Source: JBAYGJ01 sp041666685
Lineage (GTDB): Bacteria > Patescibacteriota > Patescibacteriia > UBA10025 > JAHIVO01
Assembly: GCA_041666685.1 (NCBI GenBank)
Contig: JBAYGJ010000017.1
Location: 1 to 18,277, forward strand
Direction of reading: 5' to 3'
DNA: 18,277 nucleotides
Positions 7,255 to 13,369 of this stretch are shown in pieces. The notes beneath the pieces were generated by a model that saw only the letters and a program-made list of their open reading frames with translations, was not told the DNA's origin and did no database searches. Made by a program: the position numbers and the translations under genes. The stretch's first letter is position 1. Each line of letters starts with the position of its first letter.

Positions 7255-7279
7255 TTCCTTGTAAAGGAAGACTTTTTTT
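7255..7279 (+). terminator. Rho-independent terminator candidate
   Basis: TTCCTT (7255-7260), loop GTA, AAGGAA (7264-7269), then GAC and seven T (7273-7279). The stem is short and AT-rich, so strength is uncertain, but the T-run and position between the two gene groups fit. Confidence 0.5.
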
Positions 7280-7287
7280 GTTACCAT
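7259..7287 (+). promoter_or_regulatory. Candidate promoter for the ABC exporter
   Basis: TTGTAA (7259-7264) and TACCAT (7282-7287) are spaced by 17 bases, each a 4/6 match. Transcription would begin at about 7294, one base before the ATG at 7295, giving a leaderless mRNA. The -35 lies inside the preceding terminator hairpin. Both hexamers are weak matches. Confidence 0.33.
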
Positions 7288-7294
7288 TTGGTAT

Positions 7295-8188
7295 ATGCCA
7301 CTTCTTTCTGTTTCAAATTTAACTAAGAAATTTACCGGTAAAAAGGGCGTCATCACCGCTGTTGAGGGGGTAAGTTTTTCAGCTGATGCCGGCGAGATTT
7401 TTGGGCTCCTTGGGCCAAATGGTGCCGGCAAGACTACAACGATTAGGTTGATTTCAACGGTGCTTGAGCCGACTGGTGGATCCGTCGTAGTGTCCGGGCA
7501 TGATATCAGGAAAGAATCGGAGAAAGTCCGGCGGACTATTGGAGTATTGACTACCGACATAGGCCTGTATGACAGATTTTCCGCCCGTGAGAATTTACGT
7601 TACTTCGGTGAGCTGTATGGCATGACAGGTGAACCACTGGAGAAGAGGATTAATGAACTGCTGGATCTGCTTGAGATGAGGGATTTTGCCGACCGTCGGG
7701 CCGGCAAGTTTTCCACCGGAATGAAGCAAAAGGTGGCCATTGCGCGCTCGGTCATCCATGACCCGCAGGTGATTATCTTCGACGAACCAACTTCGGGACT
7801 CGACGTCCTTGCTTCACAGACGGTCGTAAAGTTCATGCAACACGCAAAAGAGAAGGGGAAATTGGTTATCCTGTCGACGCATGAGATGTTTAATGCTGAG
7901 AAATTATGCGACCGGGTGGCGATCATGCATCAGGGTCGACTTGTAGCTTTGGACACCGTTGAGAATATTAAAAATTCCACAAAGACTCGAACACTAGAGG
8001 ATGCGTTTTTAGCCATCGTAAAGCGCGACCTTTCAAGTCCGCCTGGCCAGCCCTTCAGTCCGTCAGGACGTGCGAAAATATTTTCCGGTCAGGGGATCAT
8101 GATCAATGGCAAGATGTTTGCCTGGTGGCGTGTTGGAGTAATTATATTAGCTATCGGTTATGCCATTTATCAGTTTGTAAGAAAATAA
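7295..8188 (+). CDS. ABC exporter ATP-binding protein, NatA-like, with C-terminal membrane anchor
   Basis: A 297-residue ABC ATPase of the NatA/DrrA type. Walker A GPNGAGKT is at residues 40-47, signature FSTGMKQ at 139-145, Walker B VIIFDEP at 159-165 and the switch His in STHE at 196. The normal NatA domain ends near residue 245 (TLEDAFLAIVKRD). About 50 further residues follow: a Pro/Ser-rich linker and a hydrophobic helix (WWRVGVIILAIGYAIYQFV, about 277-295). This extension is unusual for a soluble subunit. The permease gene starts on the stop codon (TAATG), so the two form one ABC-2 exporter. Na+ export is known for Bacillus NatAB; here the substrate is not established. Confidence 0.88.
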   Translation: MPLLSVSNLTKKFTGKKGVITAVEGVSFSADAGEIFGLLGPNGAGKTTTIRLISTVLEPTGGSVVVSGHDIRKESEKVRRTIGVLTTDIGLYDRFSARENLRYFGELYGMTGEPLEKRINELLDLLEMRDFADRRAGKFSTGMKQKVAIARSVIHDPQVIIFDEPTSGLDVLASQTVVKFMQHAKEKGKLVILSTHEMFNAEKLCDRVAIMHQGRLVALDTVENIKNSTKTRTLEDAFLAIVKRDLSSPPGQPFSPSGRAKIFSGQGIMINGKMFAWWRVGVIILAIGYAIYQFVRK

Positions 8189-9378
8189 TGCGAGAAATAC
8201 TTACAGTCTGGAAAAAAGAACTCATCGATACGTTGCGTGACCGGCGGACGCTGTATACGGCCGTCATTATGCCGATCTTGCTTATGCCCCTGATCATGGT
8301 CGGCAGCTTCAAACTGCAAGAATCGCAGATAAAAAAATCCCAGGAGCAGGAGGCGATTGTAGCGGTGGTTAACCGGTCCGCGGCACCCGAGTTAGTCGAG
8401 TTCTTGCAGAGCCAGGATAAAATCAAGCTCAGCGATGTCACGGATGATCTCGATAACCGTTTGAAAAAACTTGAGATCCAGAGTTACATCGTCATCCCGC
8501 AGGATTATGGTATGCTGGCCGCCGCTGACGAACCTATTGCCATCCCTGTGTACGAAAAAAGCATTGAGCAAAAGTCGTCGATTGCCGCCCAAAAAGTGAC
8601 CACCGCGCTGACCGTGTACAATCAGATGCTCACCAAAGGAAAACTGGACCAGGCAGGGCTTGATTCAAAGATTTTACAGAACATCATTGTCGAGCCGAAA
8701 GACCTGTCGTCCGACCAGGAAAAGGGCGGATTTTTTCTCGGCATGCTGTTACCCATGTTTATTGTGCTGTTCTCCATCGTCGGCGGGATGTATGTGGCTA
8801 TCGACGTTTCAGCCGGTGAGAAGGAGCGTAAAACCCTAGAAGCCTTACTGGTAACCCCGTTATCCCGTTTGCGGATCGTGACCGGAAAATTTTTGGCTGT
8901 GGCGACCACATCAATCGTATCCGTTGTACTCTCGGTTACGAGCATGTTTGGCGCTTTCAAAATATGGCCTCCCAATCCGGCATTTGGCATCCCGGCATCC
9001 TTCAATATTTCCATCACAACAGCCATAATCATGTTGGGTATCGGAATCATCTTGTCGATTATGTTTGCCGCACTACTGTTGGCGGTGGCGATTTTCGCGA
9101 AAAGTTTCAAAGAAGCGCAGAATTACATCACGCCGTTTTATCTGCTCGCCATCTTACCCGTGTCGATATTTTCTTCAATCCCGGGTTTCAAGCCGCCGCT
9201 GGCACTTTTTTTCATTCCGTCGGTCAACGCCGTTTTCTTGTTCAAAGAAAATTTAATGGGTGAATTTATCGCCTCGCATATTATTATAACCGTCGCCAGC
9301 ACTATTTTGTTTGCGATTGCCGCCATTGTTATCGCCACCAAGATTTTTTCCCGGGAGAGCGTTCTTTTTCGCGATTAA
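8188..9378 (+). CDS. ABC-2 type permease, NatB-like
   Basis: A 396-residue permease. It has one N-terminal helix after a basic cytoplasmic start (TAVIMPILLMPLIMVG), a large external domain (about residues 40-180), and then about five C-terminal helices. The loop SAGEKERKTLEALLVTPLSR followed by GKFLAV is the hallmark coupling region of NatB/ABC-2 permeases. I chose ATG 8188, which overlaps the ATPase stop by one base; an upstream in-frame ATG at 8125 would add 21 residues lying over the anchor-encoding end of the ATPase gene and is unlikely. A hairpin follows the stop. Confidence 0.88.
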   Translation: MREILTVWKKELIDTLRDRRTLYTAVIMPILLMPLIMVGSFKLQESQIKKSQEQEAIVAVVNRSAAPELVEFLQSQDKIKLSDVTDDLDNRLKKLEIQSYIVIPQDYGMLAAADEPIAIPVYEKSIEQKSSIAAQKVTTALTVYNQMLTKGKLDQAGLDSKILQNIIVEPKDLSSDQEKGGFFLGMLLPMFIVLFSIVGGMYVAIDVSAGEKERKTLEALLVTPLSRLRIVTGKFLAVATTSIVSVVLSVTSMFGAFKIWPPNPAFGIPASFNISITTAIIMLGIGIILSIMFAALLLAVAIFAKSFKEAQNYITPFYLLAILPVSIFSSIPGFKPPLALFFIPSVNAVFLFKENLMGEFIASHIIITVASTILFAIAAIVIATKIFSRESVLFRD

Positions 9379-9380
9379 CC

Positions 9381-9397
9381 GGCCGGTATTGCCGGCC
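9381..9397 (+). terminator. GC-rich hairpin after the ABC exporter
   Basis: GGCCGG (9381-9386), loop TATTG, CCGGCC (9392-9397), followed by AGTTTATAAT. The stem is strong but the T-run is poor. It may be a weak terminator or act as an mRNA 3' end. Confidence 0.4.
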
Positions 9398-9417
9398 AGT
9401 TTATAATAAGGTAAGAT
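9389..9417 (+). promoter_or_regulatory. Candidate promoter for the CBS-domain gene
   Basis: TTGCCG (9389-9394) and TAAGAT (9412-9417) at 17-base spacing. The same -10 hexamer occurs in the promoter upstream of the Ig-like gene at 13226. A TATAAT at 9402-9407 has no suitable -35. The -35 overlaps the preceding hairpin. Confidence 0.35.
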
Positions 9418-9450
9418 AACACTACAGTACGTTTCATTGAATACCATGCT

Positions 9451-9903
9451 ATGAAGATAAGCGATATCATGTCCAAAAAAGTCATTACTATACCGGAATC
9501 GGCAACCTTATTGAAGGCTGCAAAAATTTTATCTGAGAGCCAGATCTCCGGCGCGCCGGTGGTGAATGCCGCTGGGAATTTGGTCGGAATCATTTCTGAA
9601 AAGGACCTGTTCAAAGCGCTCTACCCGTCGCATGCCGAATTTTATGAAAGTCCGGGCCTGTGGCTGGATCTGGATACCCTGGAGGAGAAGACCCGCGACG
9701 CGGCCGATAAACCGATTGTTGATTTCATGAACCGTGAAGTCGTGACGGTCAGTCCTGACGCTTCGCTGATGCAGGTCGGATCGATTATGCTGGTTCGTGG
9801 CATCCACCGGGTCATTGTCGTCGGCCAGGACGGTGAAATCGTCGGTGTGGCTACCCGGCGCGATATCTACCGGAATATCCTGAAGAACCGGCTGAAAATC
9901 TGA
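9451..9903 (+). CDS. Two-CBS-domain protein
   Basis: A 150-residue stand-alone CBS pair. The first repeat spans about residues 1-55 (ISDIMSKKVITIPESATL ... GIISEKDLFKAL) and the second about 87-147 (DFMNREVVTVSPDASL ... GVATRRDIYRNIL). About 30 residues lie between them. CBS pairs bind adenine nucleotides or S-adenosylmethionine and act as sensors, often for enzymes or transporters encoded elsewhere. No catalytic domain is attached. Its own candidate promoter lies upstream and mutM begins four bases after its stop, so the two are probably co-transcribed. Confidence 0.88.
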   Translation: MKISDIMSKKVITIPESATLLKAAKILSESQISGAPVVNAAGNLVGIISEKDLFKALYPSHAEFYESPGLWLDLDTLEEKTRDAADKPIVDFMNREVVTVSPDASLMQVGSIMLVRGIHRVIVVGQDGEIVGVATRRDIYRNILKNRLKI

Positions 9904-9907
9904 TTTC

Positions 9908-10774
9908 ATGCCAGAGCTACCGGAGGTCGAAACAATCAGCCGCCAGCTGGATCGCATTATGCGAGGACGGCGGATTTTGGGTATCACGGTCCGCCTGCAG
10001 AAAATGATCCGAGGAAATGTACGGTCGTTCAAACGAACCGTTATTGGGGCGCGGGTTGTAAAAATCCGAAGACGGGCAAAATTAATACTATTTGATTTAT
10101 CAAATGGTTGGTCTTTTTTGGTACACCTCAAGATGACCGGCCAGCTGGTTTTCCGGCAGGGCAGGAGATTGCGTTTTGGGGGCCATCCGATCAGGGACGG
10201 ACTGCGGGACCTGCCAAACAAGTATAGCCATGTTATTTTCAAATTGGATAAGGGTGCGTCATTGTATTTCAATGACATGCGCCAGTTTGGTTTTGTTAAG
10301 GTGATGCGTACAGTTGATCTGGAAAAGTATTTTCTGGCAGAAAAGTACGGACCGGAGCCGTTACGGAAGGATTTTACACTTACCGTATTCCTTGGGTTGC
10401 TGGAGCTAAAAAGGGTACAGCGGATTAAGCCGTTGCTTATGGACCAGTCTTTCATCGCCGGGGTGGGGAATATCTATGCCACCGAGGCCTGCTTTGCCGC
10501 ACGCATCAAGCCGGACCGCCGGGTGTGTACTATAAACTTGGGGACGCGTAAAAAGCTTTTTCAAGCCATAATCTCAATACTTAACAATGCAGTGCGACTT
10601 GGGGGCACGACGGCAAAAAACTACACGGATGCCCATGGCCAACCTGGACGGTATGTGCCGAAACTCAAGGTTTATGGGCGCGAAGGAGAGCTATGTTACC
10701 GTTGCGGTCATACAATAAAAGCCGATCCGCTGGCTGGGCGGGGCACGGCCTGGTGTCCGGGATGCCAAAAATAG
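9908..10774 (+). CDS. mutM: Formamidopyrimidine-DNA glycosylase (Fpg/MutM)
   Basis: Base-excision repair enzyme that removes 8-oxoguanine and formamidopyrimidines and nicks the abasic site. At 288 residues it is slightly longer than the usual 270. Seen: the N-terminal MPELPEVET with catalytic Pro2 and Glu3, the conserved Lys in RRRAKLILFDL (about residue 58), HLKMTGQL, FNDMRQFG, the helix-two-turn-helix DQSFIAGVGNIYATE, and the C-terminal zinc finger CYRCG...CPGC with the preceding GRGTAW. All catalytic and zinc residues are present. A minus-strand terminator overlaps its stop codon. Confidence 0.96.
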   Translation: MPELPEVETISRQLDRIMRGRRILGITVRLQKMIRGNVRSFKRTVIGARVVKIRRRAKLILFDLSNGWSFLVHLKMTGQLVFRQGRRLRFGGHPIRDGLRDLPNKYSHVIFKLDKGASLYFNDMRQFGFVKVMRTVDLEKYFLAEKYGPEPLRKDFTLTVFLGLLELKRVQRIKPLLMDQSFIAGVGNIYATEACFAARIKPDRRVCTINLGTRKKLFQAIISILNNAVRLGGTTAKNYTDAHGQPGRYVPKLKVYGREGELCYRCGHTIKADPLAGRGTAWCPGCQK

Positions 10775-10795
10775 CCCCGAGCGACAGACTCGGAG
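10766..10795 (-). terminator. Terminator of the PAP2-family gene, overlapping the mutM stop
   Basis: On the minus strand CTCCGAG, a 7-base loop, then CTCGGGG forms a seven-pair stem (one U-G), followed by CTATTTTTGG. The T-run is the complement of the last codons of mutM. Positioned just after the minus-strand stop at 10807, it fits an intrinsic terminator in a 32-base convergent gap. Confidence 0.6.
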
Positions 10796-10806
10796 GATGG
10801 TACTGT

Positions 10807-11244
10807 TTAAAAAATGAAGTTGATCAGTGTAGCGATTACGATACCGACTCCTGCGCCAACCAGGACTTGGGGCAGGGTATGCTCTAGTTTGGTGGCAACT
10901 ACGGGAAATTTTTTCTGTTCCTCTGGAGTGAGCCGCTGAACAAGCATTTTTACCGCCGTGCCATGGCCGTCTATATACCGGCGGAGGATGACGGCATCAG
11001 TAATGACAATCAATGACAGAACCATGGCAATCCCGAAATCAGAGGAGCCGAGGCCCTCGGTGAAAGCTACCATCGCTGACATTGAGGACACGAACGCTGT
11101 ATGTGACGAAGGCATGCCGCCGTATGTGAAAAAGAAGTCTTTTAGGCTATAATTACCCTTGATCCCGTCCGTCAGCAGTTTGATGGATTGGACTATGACG
11201 AGGGTGATGAATGGGGTAATAATTATTTTTATATAACTTTCCAT
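10807..11244 (-). CDS. Divergent PAP2 family (DUF212) membrane protein
   Basis: A 145-residue membrane protein of the divergent PAP2 (DUF212, YuiD-like) family. Seen: an N-terminal helix (IIITPFITLVIVQSIKLL), GGMPSSHTAFVSSM with the conserved Ser-His like the PAP2 phosphatase core, VITDAVILRRYIDGHG with a conserved Asp/Arg, and a C-terminal helix after KLEHTLPQVLVGAGVG. PAP2 enzymes dephosphorylate lipid phosphates; whether DUF212 proteins do so is not established. Two ATG codons are possible, at 11250 and 11244; the second abuts the uppP start with no gap. Its neighbour makes undecaprenyl phosphate, so a lipid-carrier role is tempting but inferred. Confidence 0.85.
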   Translation of the reverse strand: MESYIKIIITPFITLVIVQSIKLLTDGIKGNYSLKDFFFTYGGMPSSHTAFVSSMSAMVAFTEGLGSSDFGIAMVLSLIVITDAVILRRYIDGHGTAVKMLVQRLTPEEQKKFPVVATKLEHTLPQVLVGAGVGIVIATLINFIF

Positions 11245-12063
11245 ATGCATGATTTTTTATCAGCGATCGTATTGGGGATAGTTCAGGGGTTGGCCGAGTT
11301 CTGGCCGATTTCTAGCTCCGGCCACCTGATCATCGCGCATGACGTATTAAATTTCGGATTTGTGGATAACCTGACGTTTGACGTTGCGCTCCATATGGGA
11401 ACCCTCCTGGCACTAGTCGTGTTTTTTTGGCATGATATTATCAAATATATCGTAGCATTCTTCCGCAGTCTTGCCAACTGGAATGTACGAAACGATTTTG
11501 ATCAGCGGATGGCCTGGTTCGTCATTATTGCCGCTATCCCAGCCGGTATCGGAGGATTTCTCCTGGAGAGCTGGGCGGACACGGTGTTCCGGAATTTATG
11601 GCTGGTTGCCGCTTTAATGATCGCTGTCGGGGTTGTTTTTTTGATCGTCGAAAAAAAGTCCACCCAAACCAAGGACCTACCGCAGGCAACCTGGAAAACA
11701 GCCCTGCTGATCGGTCTTTCCCAAGTTATCGCTCTCCTGCCGGGCACGTCGCGTTCCGGGATTACCACATTAACCGGTATGACACAAGGCTTGAAGCGGA
11801 GTGAATCGGCCCGTTTTTCATTTTTATTGTCCATACCAGTCATCCTGGGCGCCGGACTGATGAAACTGTATGACGCGACCAAGGAAAACCTGACCAGTCA
11901 GGACTGGCTGCTGATGGCAGCAGGTATTGCGTCGGCCACGCTGGTCGGATATTTTGCCATCAGGTTTTTGCTGAAGTATTTTCAGAACCACTCATTGAAA
12001 GCGTTCGCCTATTACCGGTTTGTCATCGCTGGAGCGGTGATCGTCTATATGCTGGTCCGATAA
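11245..12063 (+). CDS. uppP: Undecaprenyl-diphosphatase (BacA/UppP)
   Basis: Membrane enzyme that converts undecaprenyl diphosphate to undecaprenyl phosphate, recycling the lipid carrier for peptidoglycan and other wall polymers. The 272-residue length and multiple helices are normal. The catalytic motif QGLAEFWPISSSGHL is at residues 14-28 (Glu18, Ser/His), and the second motif PGTSRSGITT carries the phosphate-binding Arg. EFWP replaces the common EFLP. I chose ATG 11245 since the family begins a few residues before the first motif; longer readings from 11188 would add 19 residues lying over the opposite gene. No Shine-Dalgarno is near; TATAAC at 11232-11237 could be a -10 box for a leaderless transcript. 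Confidence 0.94.
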   Translation: MHDFLSAIVLGIVQGLAEFWPISSSGHLIIAHDVLNFGFVDNLTFDVALHMGTLLALVVFFWHDIIKYIVAFFRSLANWNVRNDFDQRMAWFVIIAAIPAGIGGFLLESWADTVFRNLWLVAALMIAVGVVFLIVEKKSTQTKDLPQATWKTALLIGLSQVIALLPGTSRSGITTLTGMTQGLKRSESARFSFLLSIPVILGAGLMKLYDATKENLTSQDWLLMAAGIASATLVGYFAIRFLLKYFQNHSLKAFAYYRFVIAGAVIVYMLVR

Positions 12064-12076
12064 ATTTTACAGCATA

Positions 12077-12108
12077 AAAAAACCAGCCTGTATGTCGGCC
12101 GGTTTTTT
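12077..12108. terminator. Bidirectional intrinsic terminator
   Basis: AAAAAACC (12077-12084) pairs with GGTTTTTT (12101-12108), with an inner GCC/GGC after one mismatch and an 8-base loop. The A-run and T-run make it work in both directions, ending uppP (plus) and the Ig-like gene at 12123 (minus) in a 59-base convergent gap. Confidence 0.85.
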
Positions 12109-12122
12109 GTTTGGGATGATAG

Positions 12123-13226
12123 TTAGAAGGGGAGTTCTGACTGTTTGGTGTCCGGGGTATGGCGCCGGAATTTGTAGTACAAGGTGAGTATAACGCCGAT
12201 ACCGACCAATACCCATGGCCACCATAGGTACGTTTCAGCGCAGAAGTATTTGTAATAAATAATTACGCCGATAAAGGTGACGAGGAACGGGAAGATCCAC
12301 CAGCCGTTGTTCTGATGGCGTCGTTCATAGGAGTAGTAGATCGCCAGAATAATGGTGTAGATGACCAGTATGAAGACAATCAGTTTTCGGCTCGGGTTGG
12401 TGCAGGCAGCGGTGGTTGTTGATTCAGTTGACTGGGTGTTTGTGTTCGCTTCCGCCGAAATAACCTCGCCCGTGTTGGTGTTAATATTGGAATTTTTATT
12501 TGTCGACTTGTTAACATTGTTGACAATGGATGCGGCCGTGTTCGTATCGGACGTTGAGTTGGTAGTGCTGGCGGTTACCTGGTCTGTGCGCGTGTCTTTG
12601 GCGATTACGCCGATCGAGGCTTTGACGGCACCGACTTGCGCAGCCACAAAACCTGTACCTCCGTGCGTAGGCGTGAATAATCCCGTGGTACTGACAGTAC
12701 CGACGGCAGCGTCCGTCGTCCAGGCGATTGTCGGGTTCGCGATGGGATTCTGATACGCATCCGCCACGGTCACGCTGAATTGTTTGGTTTGGCCGATCTC
12801 TACTACAGTCGGACGGTCATTTGGAGTAATGATTACTGACGCGACTTCGGCTACACTGACTGAAATTTGCCAGGACTGGGAATCATAGCCGTTCTTGGCA
12901 TCGCTGGCTTGGGCGACGACGTTATACGTCCCGGCTTTTGTCGGCTGCCAGGATATCTGGGAGTTGGCCAGGGTCATGCCTTCCGGCTGAGTGGTGAGCG
13001 AAAACGCCACAGTGTCATTGTCGCTGTCGAATGCAGTCAGCTGGTAGGAGTAAGCTGCTCCAGCCAAGACAGCGGTAACCGGCTTTGAATTAATGATTGG
13101 CGCATGATTGATTGCTTGAGCCGAGGCGGTCAAAGGCCCAAAAACGAGAAAAGCGACCATAGCCACCATGGACACCATGGCCAGGCAGTGGCCAACATAG
13201 CCCCTCCAAGTAGGACGTAGTTGCAT
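12123..13226 (-). CDS. Exported Ig-repeat protein with C-terminal three-helix membrane domain
   Basis: A 367-residue surface protein with no enzyme motif. Seen in order: a signal peptide (hydrophobic core about 15-33, likely cleavage after ASA at 34-36); a putative Ig/cadherin-like domain (about 42-125, with SYQLTAFDSDNDTVAFSLT and LANSQISWQPTKAGTYNVV); a second bacterial-Ig-like domain (about 130-212, with PTVVEIGQTKQFSVTV and GLFTPTHGGTG); an Asn/Thr/Ser-rich linker (about 215-275); then three hydrophobic helices separated by basic or aromatic loops and a short polar tail. It has no LPXTG signal, so it is held in the membrane by its C-terminal helices. It has its own promoter and terminator. 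The function is unknown; adhesion or envelope structure is inferred from the domains. Confidence 0.82.
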   Translation of the reverse strand: MQLRPTWRGYVGHCLAMVSMVAMVAFLVFGPLTASAQAINHAPIINSKPVTAVLAGAAYSYQLTAFDSDNDTVAFSLTTQPEGMTLANSQISWQPTKAGTYNVVAQASDAKNGYDSQSWQISVSVAEVASVIITPNDRPTVVEIGQTKQFSVTVADAYQNPIANPTIAWTTDAAVGTVSTTGLFTPTHGGTGFVAAQVGAVKASIGVIAKDTRTDQVTASTTNSTSDTNTAASIVNNVNKSTNKNSNINTNTGEVISAEANTNTQSTESTTTAACTNPSRKLIVFILVIYTIILAIYYSYERRHQNNGWWIFPFLVTFIGVIIYYKYFCAETYLWWPWVLVGIGVILTLYYKFRRHTPDTKQSELPF

Positions 13227-13262
13227 AAGATGGTTAGATATCTGGTTAAAGGTAATTACTTC

Positions 13263-13291
13263 ATCTTATTAGAAATCAGCCGGTCGGTCAA
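13263..13291 (-). promoter_or_regulatory. Promoter of the Ig-repeat gene
   Basis: On the minus strand TTGACC (13286-13291) and TAAGAT (13263-13268) are spaced by exactly 17 bases. Transcription would begin near 13256, about 30 bases before the ATG. A 7-base direct repeat (AGCCGGT on the plus strand at 13278-13284 and 13291-13297) flanks and touches the -35, and could be an operator. Confidence 0.6.
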
Positions 13292-13321
13292 GCCGGTTAG
13301 GCGGGCCTGCAAAATACCAAA

Positions 13322-13343
13322 ATCCCCCTGAAAACAGGGGGAT
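13322..13343 (-). terminator. Intrinsic terminator of the CAP-domain gene
   Basis: A perfect nine-pair stem ATCCCCCTG/CAGGGGGAT with a four-base loop, followed on the minus strand by TTTGGTATTTTG. It lies 27 bases after the stop of the CAP-domain gene. Confidence 0.8.
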
Positions 13344-13369
13344 ATGACGTGTGGATAACTATCGGTAAG

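Noticed and set aside
8125..8187. Upstream start for the NatB-like permease
   Set aside because: The extra 21 residues lie over the end of the ATPase gene and do not resemble a permease start; TAATG coupling at 8188 is typical.
11188..11244. Longer uppP start
   Set aside because: The added residues are acidic and unlike the family, which begins a few residues before the catalytic motif; ATG 11245 fits.
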